From contig CAMWFH010000002.1 in assembly GCA_947173485.1 (NCBI GenBank), forward strand, positions 147,833 through 211,832: a DNA stretch of 64,000 nucleotides. The letters run 5' to 3'. A model generated the notes under the pieces. That model saw only the letters and a list, made by a program, of their open reading frames with translations. It ran no database searches and was not told the DNA's origin. Below, in pieces: positions 25,261 through 33,058 of this stretch (within the stretch, counting starts at the first letter, position 1; each line of letters starts with the position of its first letter). The position numbers and the translations under genes were made by a program. Origin of the DNA: an uncultured Clostridia bacterium. Lineage in GTDB: Bacteria; Bacillota; Clostridia; Oscillospirales; Oscillospiraceae.

Positions 25261-26447
25261 TGCTGTATCACGCGATCAACCTCATCACGGGCCAGGTGAC
25301 ACTCCGGGTGGAGAGCGGCTTCCCCGAGCGGGTGCTGAACCTCTGCGCCGCCAGGCAGATCCCCTTCTGGGACCTCCAGTGGGAGAGCGAGCTGGCCTTC
25401 ACCTTCACCATGACCCGGCAGAGCTGGCGGCGCCTCCGCGCCCTCCGGGACCGGCTGAACGCGGAGATCGTCCCGGTGGAGCGGGAGGGGGTGCCCTACT
25501 TCCTCTGGCGCTTCCGCCGCCGGTACGCCCTGCTGGCCGGCATGGCCATCGCGGCGGCGCTGGTCTTTTTCGGCTCCTTCTTCATCTGGGACTTCGAGAT
25601 CGAGGGGGAGACCTCTGTCAGCCGGGAGGCGATCCTGCGCTCCCTGGCCCGCAATGGCGTCCATCTGGGCACCTTCGGCGGCGCTATCGACCCCAGGGAT
25701 CTGCGCAACCACGTCCTTTTGGAGCTGCCGGAGCTGAGCTACATCTCCATCAATGTCCGGGGCTGCCGGGGGTATATCCAGGTGAGGGAGCGCATCGAGG
25801 CCCCGGAGATCGTCAGCAAGAAGCGCCCCGGCAACACGGTGGCCGCCCGGGACGGCCTCGTCACCGCCATCCAGCCCTGGGACGGGCAGAAGATGGTGCT
25901 GCCCGGGACCATGGTCGCCCAGGGCCAGCTGCTGATCAGCGGCGTGGCGGAGGACGCCCGGTTCCTCCGGGGGATGGGCAAGGTCTACGCCCGGACCTGG
26001 TACGAGCTGCGCTGCCAAACGCCGCTGACGGTGGAGCGGAAGGTCTACACCGGGGAGGAGCGGGTCCGCTGGGCCGTCTGCTGGGGGGACCGGCGGATAA
26101 ATTTTTACATAGGGTCTAGCATTACCACGGCCTCCTGTGATAAAATAACAGAAAGGACCCACCTGAGCCTGCCGGGGGGCTTCGCCCTGCCGGTCACGCT
26201 GGTGCGGGAGACCCTGCGGCCCTACGAGCTGGAGAGCGTCCAGCGGTCCCCGGAGGCCGTCCGGGCCCAGACCGGCGCGGCCCTGGAGGGGCTGCTGCGG
26301 CAGGGCATGGAGGAGGGGGAGGTCCTTACCAGCCAGGTCACCGGCGTCCAGTGGGACGGGGGGCTGCTGGTGGTCCTCACCGCCGAGTGCCAGGAGCAGA
26401 TCGGGCGCTTCGAGGAGATCCCTATGGAGAACGGCGAGGAAAACTGA
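25257..26447 (+). CDS. yqfD: sporulation protein YqfD
   Basis: The 396-residue protein has a cytoplasmic N-terminal part, one membrane helix near residues 88-108 (Y-A-L-L-A-G-M-A-I-A-A-A-L-V-F-F) and an external beta-rich domain (F-E-I-E-G-E-T-S-V-S... ), the usual YqfD layout. It is a mother-cell sporulation protein of the sigma-E regulon in Bacillus. Its start overlaps the yqfC stop. phoH and ybeY follow, an arrangement conserved through Clostridia and Bacilli. Confidence 0.92.
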   Translation: MMLYHAINLITGQVTLRVESGFPERVLNLCAARQIPFWDLQWESELAFTFTMTRQSWRRLRALRDRLNAEIVPVEREGVPYFLWRFRRRYALLAGMAIAAALVFFGSFFIWDFEIEGETSVSREAILRSLARNGVHLGTFGGAIDPRDLRNHVLLELPELSYISINVRGCRGYIQVRERIEAPEIVSKKRPGNTVAARDGLVTAIQPWDGQKMVLPGTMVAQGQLLISGVAEDARFLRGMGKVYARTWYELRCQTPLTVERKVYTGEERVRWAVCWGDRRINFYIGSSITTASCDKITERTHLSLPGGFALPVTLVRETLRPYELESVQRSPEAVRAQTGAALEGLLRQGMEEGEVLTSQVTGVQWDGGLLVVLTAECQEQIGRFEEIPMENGEEN

Positions 26448-26504
26448 TACGGAAGAAAATCGATACAAAGGAGACCGGCGGCACCGCCGCCTGGGAAGGA
26501 GAGC

Positions 26505-27479
26505 ATGGAGCAAAAGATCGGTATCGAGCGGATGGAGCTGGCGGTGGAGCTGTTCGGCTCCTTTGATGAGAACATCCGGCTCATCGAGGAGGAGTTCGCC
26601 GTCACGGTGGCGAACCGGGAGGGGGAGCTGCGGGTCAGCGGCGAGCCGGAGGACACGATGTACGCCTGCAAGGCCATCAACGCCCTTTTGACCCTTTTGT
26701 CCAAGGGAGAGCATCTGGGGGAGCAGCAGGTGCGCTACGTCATCGGCCTGGCCCGGTCCGGCCAGGTGGAGAAGATCGGGGAGCTGACCGGGGACGTGAT
26801 CTGCATCACCTCCAAGGGCCGGCCGGTGAAGCCCAAGACCATCGGGCAGAAGGCGTACTGCGACAGCGTGGAGCGCAACACGGTGACCATCGGCGTGGGC
26901 CCCGCCGGCACGGGGAAGACCTACCTGGCGGTAGCGGCGGCGGTGGCGGCGTTCCGGGAGAAGCAGATCGAGCGGATCATCCTGACCCGCCCCGCCGTGG
27001 AGGCCGGGGAGCGGCTGGGGTTCCTGCCGGGGGACCTGCAATCCAAGGTGGACCCCTACCTCCGGCCCCTCTATGACGCCCTTTTCGATATGCTGGGGGC
27101 GGAGACTTACCAGAAGTATGTGGAGCGGGGGAACATCGAGGTGGCCCCCCTGGCCTATATGCGGGGGCGGACCCTGGATGACAGCTTCATCATCCTGGAC
27201 GAGGCCCAGAACACCAGCCGGGAGCAGATGAAGATGTTCCTGACCCGGATGGGCTTTGGGTCCAAGGTGGTGATCACCGGGGACGTGACCCAGATCGACC
27301 TGCCGGCGGACAAGACCTCCGGCCTGAAGGAGGCCATCCGGGTCCTCCGGGGGGTGGAGGGCATCGGCATCTGCGAGCTGACGGACCAGGACGTGGTCCG
27401 CCATGTGATGGTCCAGAGGATCATCAAGGCTTACGATGACTACTACCGGAGGGATGAGAAAAAGGGGAAGAGGAGATAG
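26505..27479 (+). CDS. phoH: PhoH-like P-loop ATPase
   Basis: This 324-residue protein has a KH-like N-terminal domain and a PhoH ATPase domain with Walker A G-P-A-G-T-G-K-T near residue 132, a T-R-P-A-V-E-A-G-E-x-L-G-F-L-P-G-D motif, and D-E-A-Q-N (Walker B). PhoH proteins are probable RNA-acting ATPases; the fixed link with ybeY points to rRNA processing or translation quality control. GGAAGGAG precedes the start. Confidence 0.93.
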   Translation: MEQKIGIERMELAVELFGSFDENIRLIEEEFAVTVANREGELRVSGEPEDTMYACKAINALLTLLSKGEHLGEQQVRYVIGLARSGQVEKIGELTGDVICITSKGRPVKPKTIGQKAYCDSVERNTVTIGVGPAGTGKTYLAVAAAVAAFREKQIERIILTRPAVEAGERLGFLPGDLQSKVDPYLRPLYDALFDMLGAETYQKYVERGNIEVAPLAYMRGRTLDDSFIILDEAQNTSREQMKMFLTRMGFGSKVVITGDVTQIDLPADKTSGLKEAIRVLRGVEGIGICELTDQDVVRHVMVQRIIKAYDDYYRRDEKKGKRR

Positions 27480-27482
27480 AGC

Positions 27483-27974
27483 ATGGCAAAGCGGCACTAC
27501 ATCCCTATCACCGCCGATGTGCCGGGGGTGGGCGACAGGGCGAAGGCCCTGATCCGCCGGGCCGTGGGGACGGCCCTTGCGGCGGAGGGGGTGGACTTCC
27601 CCTGTGAGGTGGACGTGTCCGTCACGGACGATGGGGGCATCCACCAGATCAATCTGGATATGCGGGGAGTGGACAGCCCCACGGATGTCCTCAGCTTCCC
27701 CGCTTTCGGCCTGACGCCTGGGGAGCTGCCCGGAGAAGAGGATGCCGACCCAGCCACGGGCCTGACGCCCTTGGGGGACATGGCCCTCTCGTTGGAGCGT
27801 GTCCGGGCCCAGGCCAAGGAGTACGGCCACTCCGAGCAGCGGGAGCTGGCCTATCTGGTGGTCCACTCGGTGCTGCACCTGCTGGGCTATGACCATCTGG
27901 ACGAGGGACCGGAGAAGGCCCGGATGCGGGAGCGGGAAGAGGCGATCATGACGGCGCTGGACCTGGCGCGGTAA
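27483..27974 (+). CDS. ybeY: endoribonuclease YbeY (rRNA maturation factor)
   Basis: The 163-residue protein has the zinc motif H-S-V-L-H-L-L-G-Y-D-H near residue 123 and the preceding T-D-V-L-S-F-P-A-F. YbeY matures the 16S rRNA 3' end and takes part in ribosome quality control. It starts three bases after the phoH stop region. Confidence 0.95.
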   Translation: MAKRHYIPITADVPGVGDRAKALIRRAVGTALAAEGVDFPCEVDVSVTDDGGIHQINLDMRGVDSPTDVLSFPAFGLTPGELPGEEDADPATGLTPLGDMALSLERVRAQAKEYGHSEQRELAYLVVHSVLHLLGYDHLDEGPEKARMREREEAIMTALDLAR

Positions 27975-27989
27975 GGAAGGAGGAACGAA

Positions 27990-28091
27990 ATGAAAAAAGA
28001 TGAACAAAAGAAAGCTAGATATGTTTTTACAGTTTGCATGGTAGGTGCTATCGTGATCTGCTGCATACCCTGGTTATTTTATCTGTTTTAA
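27990..28091 (+). CDS. 33-residue single-span membrane peptide
   Basis: A very strong ribosome site (AAGGAAGGAGG, 27973-27983) sits seven bases before an ATG that encodes a lysine-rich start (M-K-K-D-E-Q-K-K) and one hydrophobic span (V-F-T-V-C-M-V-G-A-I-V-I-C-C-I-P-W). It lies 15 bases after ybeY and 23 bases before another small membrane protein, and its DNA is much more A/T-rich than its neighbours. Function unknown; it is supported by context and the ribosome site only. Confidence 0.6.
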   Translation: MKKDEQKKARYVFTVCMVGAIVICCIPWLFYLF

Positions 28092-28114
28092 CTGATCGAT
28101 AAAAGGAGCCATAC

Positions 28115-28498
28115 ATGAACACAGAAGAAAACCGGAAAGAGAACTTGGACCCGGAAGAGGCGTGGGAAGAGGCCCCAGAGCCGGAAGGACTGCGGGAAGA
28201 GGGGCCAGAGGCCCTGGAAAAAGCGGCGGAGCCGGAGGAACAGGGGCCCTTGGCGGGCTTTTGGTGGACGTTCTTCATCATCCTGTTCTTCTTCGTAGCC
28301 ATGCTTTTCAGCGGCTTCGGCGGCAATGTGGTCCTAGGTTTCATCGTGCTGCTGCTTTTGAGCGATGGCCTTTTGAGCGCGGCGATCTGCTGGATGCGCT
28401 ATGTCGTCCGGCAGCAGCGGGAGATCAATGAGAAGCTGGACCGGCTGCTGGCGGACAAGCCCTCTGAGGGGGAGAGAAAGGCGCAAGATGGGCCTTGA
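28115..28498 (+). CDS. small membrane protein with acidic N-terminal region, 127 aa
   Basis: About 45 very acidic residues (many E and P) are followed by two hydrophobic segments (W-W-T-F-F-I-I-L-F-F-F-V-A-M-L-F and V-L-G-F-I-V-L-L-L-L-S) and a cytoplasmic helix. AAAAGGAG precedes the start. No family was recognised. The consensus promoter of the next operon overlaps its last codons. Confidence 0.65.
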   Translation: MNTEENRKENLDPEEAWEEAPEPEGLREEGPEALEKAAEPEEQGPLAGFWWTFFIILFFFVAMLFSGFGGNVVLGFIVLLLLSDGLLSAAICWMRYVVRQQREINEKLDRLLADKPSEGERKAQDGP

Positions 28499-28522
28499 CA
28501 TCTGGAAAGATCTTGCTATAAT
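28495..28522 (+). promoter_or_regulatory. consensus sigma-A promoter of the cobalamin operon
   Basis: TTGACA (28495-28500) and TATAAT (28517-28522) are both perfect hexamers with a 16-base spacer. Transcription would start near 28530, just before the riboswitch. Confidence 0.9.
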
Positions 28523-28574
28523 GGCAGTACGGTCCGGCAAAAAATTTGTCAGGCTGGCAAACAAAACGAATAGA

Positions 28575-28786
28575 TCGTGCCATCGTCCGGCGGCCTTGTC
28601 CTACTGTGGCGCCGGATAAAAGAAATCCAGTGAAAATCTGGAGCTATCGCCCGTTGCTGTGAATGCAGGAGGCTGGGGCCCGTGCCGAAAGGCGGTCACT
28701 GCGCGTAAGCGCGGGAAGGCTGGGGCCCAGACGCAGGAGCGTTTTCCCGCTCCCTAGCTGCATGAGCCAGAAGAATTGGTGGCATG
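28575..28786 (+). promoter_or_regulatory. cobalamin (B12) riboswitch
   Basis: The class signature is present in order: A-U-A-A-A-A-G-A-A-A-U-C-C with G-U-G-A-A-A-A-U-C-U-G-G, then GCUAUCGCCCGUUGCUGUGA (the B12 box-like core), GUCACUG ... GCGCGGGAAGGC, and GAGCCAGAAGA near the 3' end. TGCCA (28579-28583) and TGGCA (28780-28784) close the outer P1 stem. Binding of adenosyl- or another cobalamin should favour the terminator at 28826-28866 and shut off the operon. Confidence 0.92.
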
Positions 28787-28825
28787 TGTAGCGCCCCGGA
28801 GGCGCGCCCAGGTCACAGAGAAATC

Positions 28826-28866
28826 GGCTGTGGTGATGCGAACGCGCATCGCCCCAGCCTTTTTTG
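28826..28866 (+). terminator. riboswitch-controlled terminator
   Basis: GGCTG-GG-GATGCG pairs with CGCATC-CC-CAGCC (one mismatch, one G-U) and is followed by TTTTTT. It lies between the riboswitch and the first gene, so it is the likely expression platform. A smaller GCGCC/GGCGC hairpin precedes it at about 28792-28806. Confidence 0.85.
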
Positions 28867-28903
28867 TTGACAGAGGACGAAAGAGAGACAGGAGGGTATC
28901 ATT

Positions 28904-30538
28904 ATGAAGCAGATGCTGCAAAAGGGGCTGGCGCTCATCCTGGCGCTGGCGCTGTGCCTGCCGGCCTACGCCGCGGCGGACCAGCGGGTCCAGAAGGCGG
29001 TGGAGGAGGCGGGGGCCTATGTGTGCCAGATGGTCCCGGCCCCCCAGGTGGGCTCCACCGGCGGGGAGTGGGCGGTGCTGGGCCTGGCCCGGTCCGGCTA
29101 TGAGGTCCCGGAGAGCTACTACCAGGACTACTACGCCGTCGTGGAGAAAACGGTCAAGGACGGCGGCGGGGTCCTCCACGAGAAGAAGTACACCGAGTAT
29201 TCCCGGGTCATCATGGCCCTCAGCGCCATCGGCCGGGACGCCCGGGACGTGGCCGGGTACGACCTGACGAAGCCCCTGGGGGACTACGATAAGACCATCT
29301 GGCAGGGCCTCAACGGTCCCATCTGGGCCCTTCTGGCCCTGGACAGCCGGGACTATCCCATGCCGGTCAATAAGGAGGCCAAGACCCAGGCCACCCGGCA
29401 GATGTACATAGACTGCATCCTGAGCCGCCAGCTGCCGGACGGGGGCTGGTCCCTCCTGGGCGGCACGGCCTCCGCTCCCGCGGACAGCACCTCTGACCCG
29501 GACATCACCGGCATGGCCCTCCAGGCCCTGGCCAAGTATCAGGACCAGCCCGCCGTGGCGGCGGCTACCCAGGAGGGCCTCGCCTGCCTGAGCGGACAGC
29601 AGGACAAGGCGGGGGACTTCTCCAGCTTCGATGCCGCCAACGTGGAGAGCTGCGCCCAGGCCATCGTCGCCCTGTGTGAGCTGGGCATTTCTCTGGAGGA
29701 CGAGCGGTTCGTGAAGGACGGACATACCCTGCTGGACGCGCTGCTGTCCTACCGGGTGCCCGGAAAGGGCTTCCGTCACTTGAAGAACGGCAGCGGCAAC
29801 GACCAGATGGCCTCGGAGCAGGGCCTTTACGCCCTGGCGGCCCTCTGGCGGGCCGGCAGCGGGAAGAACAGTCTCTACCGCATGGACGATGTGGCGGCGG
29901 CGGAGGGCGCGCCTGCCGGGAGCGGCCTGAAGGACAAGCACGCCGATGTGCGCCCCGTGCCGGTGACCAAGCCGGGGACCACCTTCAGCGACACCCAGGA
30001 CCACCCCGCCCGGACGGCCATCGAGGCCCTGGCGGTCCGTGGGATCATCAACGGCAAGGGCGGCGGGCGGTTCTGCCCCGACGAGAGCGTGACCAGGGCG
30101 GAGTTCGCGGCCATCGTGGTCCGGGCCCTGGGCCTGCCCACGGCTGTCCGGGGGACCTTCACCGACGTGCCCGCCGGGGCGTGGTACGCCCCCTTCGTGG
30201 ACACCGCCGCCGCCTATGGGATCATCAAGGGCACCGGCGGGGGCCGCTTCTCCCCGGACGGCACTATGACCCGCCAGGAGGCGGCGGTGATGGTGGCCCG
30301 GGCGGCAAAGCTCTGCGGCATGGATACGGAGCTGGACCCAGCGGCGGTCCGGGATGTCCTGGCCCAGTTCACCGACTACATCAAGGCCCCGGAGTGGGCC
30401 CGGAGCGGCCTGGCCTTCTGTTACCGGGAGAAGATCCTGGACGACAGCGCCCTGGAGATCGGCGGGACCGCCGTCATCCAGCGCTGGGAGATCGCCCAGA
30501 TGCTCTGCCGGCTGCTGGAGCAGGCGGCGCTGCTGTGA
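28904..30538 (+). CDS. secreted alpha/alpha-barrel (terpene-cyclase-like) protein with SLH anchor; transcobalamin alpha-domain candidate
   Basis: This 544-residue protein has a signal peptide (M-K-Q-M-L-Q-K-G-L-A-L-I-L-A-L... A-Y-A-A). Residues about 28-330 carry repeats typical of alpha6-alpha6 barrels of the prenyltransferase/terpene-cyclase fold: W-A-V-L-G-L-A-R-S-G, Q-L-P-D-G-G-W-S-L, D-P-D-I-T-G-M-A-L-Q-A-L-A, S-C-A-Q-A-I-V-A-L. This fold also forms the N-terminal domain of animal intrinsic factor and transcobalamin. Residues about 355-544 hold two clear SLH domains and a degenerate third for wall attachment. As the first gene after the B12 riboswitch it is a candidate surface cobalamin binder (inference). 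GGAGG precedes the start. Confidence 0.85.
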   Translation: MKQMLQKGLALILALALCLPAYAAADQRVQKAVEEAGAYVCQMVPAPQVGSTGGEWAVLGLARSGYEVPESYYQDYYAVVEKTVKDGGGVLHEKKYTEYSRVIMALSAIGRDARDVAGYDLTKPLGDYDKTIWQGLNGPIWALLALDSRDYPMPVNKEAKTQATRQMYIDCILSRQLPDGGWSLLGGTASAPADSTSDPDITGMALQALAKYQDQPAVAAATQEGLACLSGQQDKAGDFSSFDAANVESCAQAIVALCELGISLEDERFVKDGHTLLDALLSYRVPGKGFRHLKNGSGNDQMASEQGLYALAALWRAGSGKNSLYRMDDVAAAEGAPAGSGLKDKHADVRPVPVTKPGTTFSDTQDHPARTAIEALAVRGIINGKGGGRFCPDESVTRAEFAAIVVRALGLPTAVRGTFTDVPAGAWYAPFVDTAAAYGIIKGTGGGRFSPDGTMTRQEAAVMVARAAKLCGMDTELDPAAVRDVLAQFTDYIKAPEWARSGLAFCYREKILDDSALEIGGTAVIQRWEIAQMLCRLLEQAALL

Positions 30539-30569
30539 GATGGACATATCGCGTGTGAGAGGATAGGCT

Positions 30570-31466
30570 ATGTGGTGGAAAACGAACAAGTGGAAGGTCC
30601 TGGCGCCGGTGCTGGTCATAGCGGTGCTGGCGGGGGCCTTCTGGTGGGGCGGCGGCGCGCCAGGGATGCAGGGCTGGACGGTCCAGCCGGACCAGAGCGA
30701 TACAGATCCCGTCCAAGACCCCGCCCAGCCCCCGGAGCAGGCCCCCGGCCAGCCGGGGGAGGGGACGCTCCCCCCGGCGGGCGGCGCCCGCCCCGGCGGC
30801 ACGGATAAGCCCATGACGGCGGACGAGAAGATCGCTGCCGCCGCGGCCCTGGCCGGACAGGGGGAGAAGGACCCGGCGGATGTCCCCCAGGCCCCGGAGG
30901 GGCCGGACGCGCCGCCAGATACCGATACGCCCCCAGAGACGGGTACCCAAACGGATACAGAGACAGACGGCGGGCAGGACCCGTATCTCACCGACCCGGT
31001 GCCGGACGGGCGGCCCCTGCCGGTGGAGCCCCAGGACGCGGCGGTCACCGACACCGCCTATACCTGCACCATCTCCATCTCCTGCGTCCATATCCTGGAC
31101 CATATGGACTGGCTGGACCAGGAGAAGGTGGAGCTGGTGCCGGAGGACGGCTGGCTCTTAGAGCCGGTGGAGGTGACCTTCTATGAGGGGGAGAGCGTGT
31201 TCAACGTCCTCCAGCGGACCTGCAAGCAGAACAAGATCCATATGGAGTTCGCCAACACCCCCATGTACAACAGCGCCTATATCGAGGGCATCGGCAACCT
31301 CTACGAGTTCGACTGCGGGGAGCTGTCCGGCTGGCAGTATAAGGTGAACGAGTGGTTCCCCAACTACGGCTGCTCCCGCTACGCCCTCCAGGATGGGGAC
31401 ACCATCTGCTGGGAGTACACCTGCGACCTGGGCGTAGACACCGGCGGCTATAACGCTATGGACTGA
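30570..31466 (+). CDS. membrane-anchored DUF4430 protein; transcobalamin beta-domain candidate
   Basis: The 298-residue protein has one N-terminal membrane helix (W-K-V-L-A-P-V-L-V-I-A-V-L-A-G-A-F-W-W), a long Pro/Thr/Asp-rich spacer (about 35-155) and a C-terminal domain (about 165-290) with DUF4430 features: F-Y-E-G-E-S-V-F-N-V-L-Q-R, the central S-G-W-Q-Y-K-V-N and late D-G-D-T-I-C-W-E-Y. DUF4430-type domains correspond to the C-terminal beta domain of intrinsic factor/transcobalamin. With the preceding gene it would make a split, surface-held cobalamin binder. The start follows GAGAGGATAGG. Confidence 0.85.
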   Translation: MWWKTNKWKVLAPVLVIAVLAGAFWWGGGAPGMQGWTVQPDQSDTDPVQDPAQPPEQAPGQPGEGTLPPAGGARPGGTDKPMTADEKIAAAAALAGQGEKDPADVPQAPEGPDAPPDTDTPPETGTQTDTETDGGQDPYLTDPVPDGRPLPVEPQDAAVTDTAYTCTISISCVHILDHMDWLDQEKVELVPEDGWLLEPVEVTFYEGESVFNVLQRTCKQNKIHMEFANTPMYNSAYIEGIGNLYEFDCGELSGWQYKVNEWFPNYGCSRYALQDGDTICWEYTCDLGVDTGGYNAMD

Positions 31467-31506
31467 AAAAGCGCCGCCATCCGGCCTGACACAGAAACAG
31501 AAGGGC

Positions 31507-32412
31507 GTGATCCTTATCCAATATCCAGACACCTTCTCCTCCCTCCACCCGGTGGTCAACTTGCTCTACTTCGTCCTGGTGCTGGTGTTCACCATGTGCC
31601 TGATGGACCCGGCCAGCCTGCTGATCTCCCTCTGCTGCGCGGTGGCCTACAGCATCTGCCTCCGGGGCCGGCGGGCCGTCCGGTCCAGCCTGCTGTTCGT
31701 GCTGCCCATGATGGGGATGGCGGCCCTGGTGAACCCGGCCTTCAGCCATGAGGGGGCCACGATCCTGACCTATCTCCCCACCGGCAACCCCCTGACCCTG
31801 GAGAGCATCGTCTACGGCATCGCCTCGGCGGTGATGCTGGCGGCGGTGATCGTCTGGTTCTCCTGCTACACGGCGGTGATGACCTCCGACAAGTTCGTTT
31901 ACCTCTTTGGCCGGATCATCCCGGCCCTCAGCCTGGTGCTGTCCATGACCCTGCGGTTCGTGCCCAAGTTCAAGGCCCAGCTGGGGGTGGTGATGGACGC
32001 CCAGCGGTGCGTGGGGCGGGACGTGGACCAGGGGAGCGTCCTCCAGCGGGTGAAAAACGGGGTGACGGTGTTCTCCATCCTGGTGACCTGGGCCCTGGAG
32101 AACGCCATCGAGACGGCGGACAGCATGAGGAGCCGGGGCTACGGCCTGCCGGGCCGGACCGCCTTCTCCATCTACCGCTTCGACGAGCGGGACAAGGCCG
32201 TGCTGGCCTGGCTGGCCTTTTGCGGGGCCTATGTGGCCTGCGGCTGGGCGGCGGGGGGGCTGTACTGGCGGTACTACCCCACCATCAAGGGGGCGGCCCT
32301 GGTGCCGCTGACGGTCAGCTTCCGGCTGGCCTATCTGGCGCTGTGCCTGACGCCGGCGATCGTGGATCTCTGGGCGGAGCGGGCCTGGCGGGAAAGCAGA
32401 GGTGTGGTATGA
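31507..32412 (+). CDS. ECF transporter transmembrane protein (T component)
   Basis: The 301-residue membrane protein has about six to eight helices and the family's two conserved coupling motifs, seen here as A-I-E-T-A-D-S-M-R-S-R-G-Y-G near residue 200, the Ala-Arg-Gly type sequence that docks on the ATPases. T proteins scaffold the ATPases and the substrate-binding S protein of energy-coupling-factor vitamin importers. It starts with GTG 31507 with a close, weak AAGGG site. The stop overlaps the next start (ATGA). Confidence 0.88.
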   Translation: MILIQYPDTFSSLHPVVNLLYFVLVLVFTMCLMDPASLLISLCCAVAYSICLRGRRAVRSSLLFVLPMMGMAALVNPAFSHEGATILTYLPTGNPLTLESIVYGIASAVMLAAVIVWFSCYTAVMTSDKFVYLFGRIIPALSLVLSMTLRFVPKFKAQLGVVMDAQRCVGRDVDQGSVLQRVKNGVTVFSILVTWALENAIETADSMRSRGYGLPGRTAFSIYRFDERDKAVLAWLAFCGAYVACGWAAGGLYWRYYPTIKGAALVPLTVSFRLAYLALCLTPAIVDLWAERAWRESRGVV

Positions 32413-33050
32413 GATTTGCGATGTCCTATAGCTGCGGCAAGGACAGCACCCTGGCCCTCCACAGGATGGTCCGGGCGGGCCATGAACCGGTCTGCCTGGT
32501 GGTGATGGTCAACGCCGCGGAGGGCCGTTCCTACTTCCACGGGGCGGACGGGTCCATGCTGGACCGGTATGAGGCGGCCCTGGGCCTGCCCCTGGTCCGC
32601 TGTCCGGCGTCGGGGGAGACCTACCACCTGGCCTTCGAGGCGGGCCTGGCCCAGGCCAAGGCCCTGGGGGCGGAGGCTGTGGCCTTCGGGGATATCGACT
32701 TGGAGGGCCACCGGCAGTGGGACGTGGACCGCTGCGCCGCCGTGGGGCTGACGCCCTGCTTCCCCCTCTGGCAGCAGGGGCGGGAGGCGCTGGCCCGGGA
32801 GGTGGTGGACGCCGGGTACCGCTGCATCATCAAGAGCATCGACAAGGCCGCCCTGCCCCTCCGTTTTTTGGGCCGGTATCTTGACCGGGCGGTCCTGGAG
32901 GAGATGAAGGCGGCGGGCATCGATATCTGCGGGGAGAACGGGGAGTACCACACCCTGGCCGTGGACGGGCCTGTCTTTCAGAGGCCCTTGGACTTCCAGA
33001 CCGGCGAGATCGTGGATCTGGGCAGTCACGCTGTGATCGACATCCACTAG
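32409..33050 (+). CDS. PP-loop ATPase of the diphthine-ammonia ligase (Dph6/MJ0570) family
   Basis: The 213-residue protein has the PP-loop S-Y-S-C-G-K-D-S-T-L-A-L near residue 5 and the family motifs E-A-V-A-F-G-D-I-D near 93, plus the late G-E-N-G-E-Y-H-T. Archaeal and eukaryotic relatives amidate diphthine on elongation factor 2; bacteria have no diphthamide, so another adenylation/amidation role is likely. Being inside a B12-controlled ECF operon suggests a link to cobalamin or a cobalamin side chain (inference). It overlaps the T-component gene by four bases. Confidence 0.85.
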   Translation: MRFAMSYSCGKDSTLALHRMVRAGHEPVCLVVMVNAAEGRSYFHGADGSMLDRYEAALGLPLVRCPASGETYHLAFEAGLAQAKALGAEAVAFGDIDLEGHRQWDVDRCAAVGLTPCFPLWQQGREALAREVVDAGYRCIIKSIDKAALPLRFLGRYLDRAVLEEMKAAGIDICGENGEYHTLAVDGPVFQRPLDFQTGEIVDLGSHAVIDIH

Positions 33051-33058
33051 GAGGCGCC

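Noticed and set aside
22130..28007. Very long minus-strand frames (912 and 1031 codons) opposite the peptidase/carrier and yqf-phoH-ybeY genes
   Set aside because: They run across several convincing plus-strand genes and intergenic regions; codon-bias artefacts.
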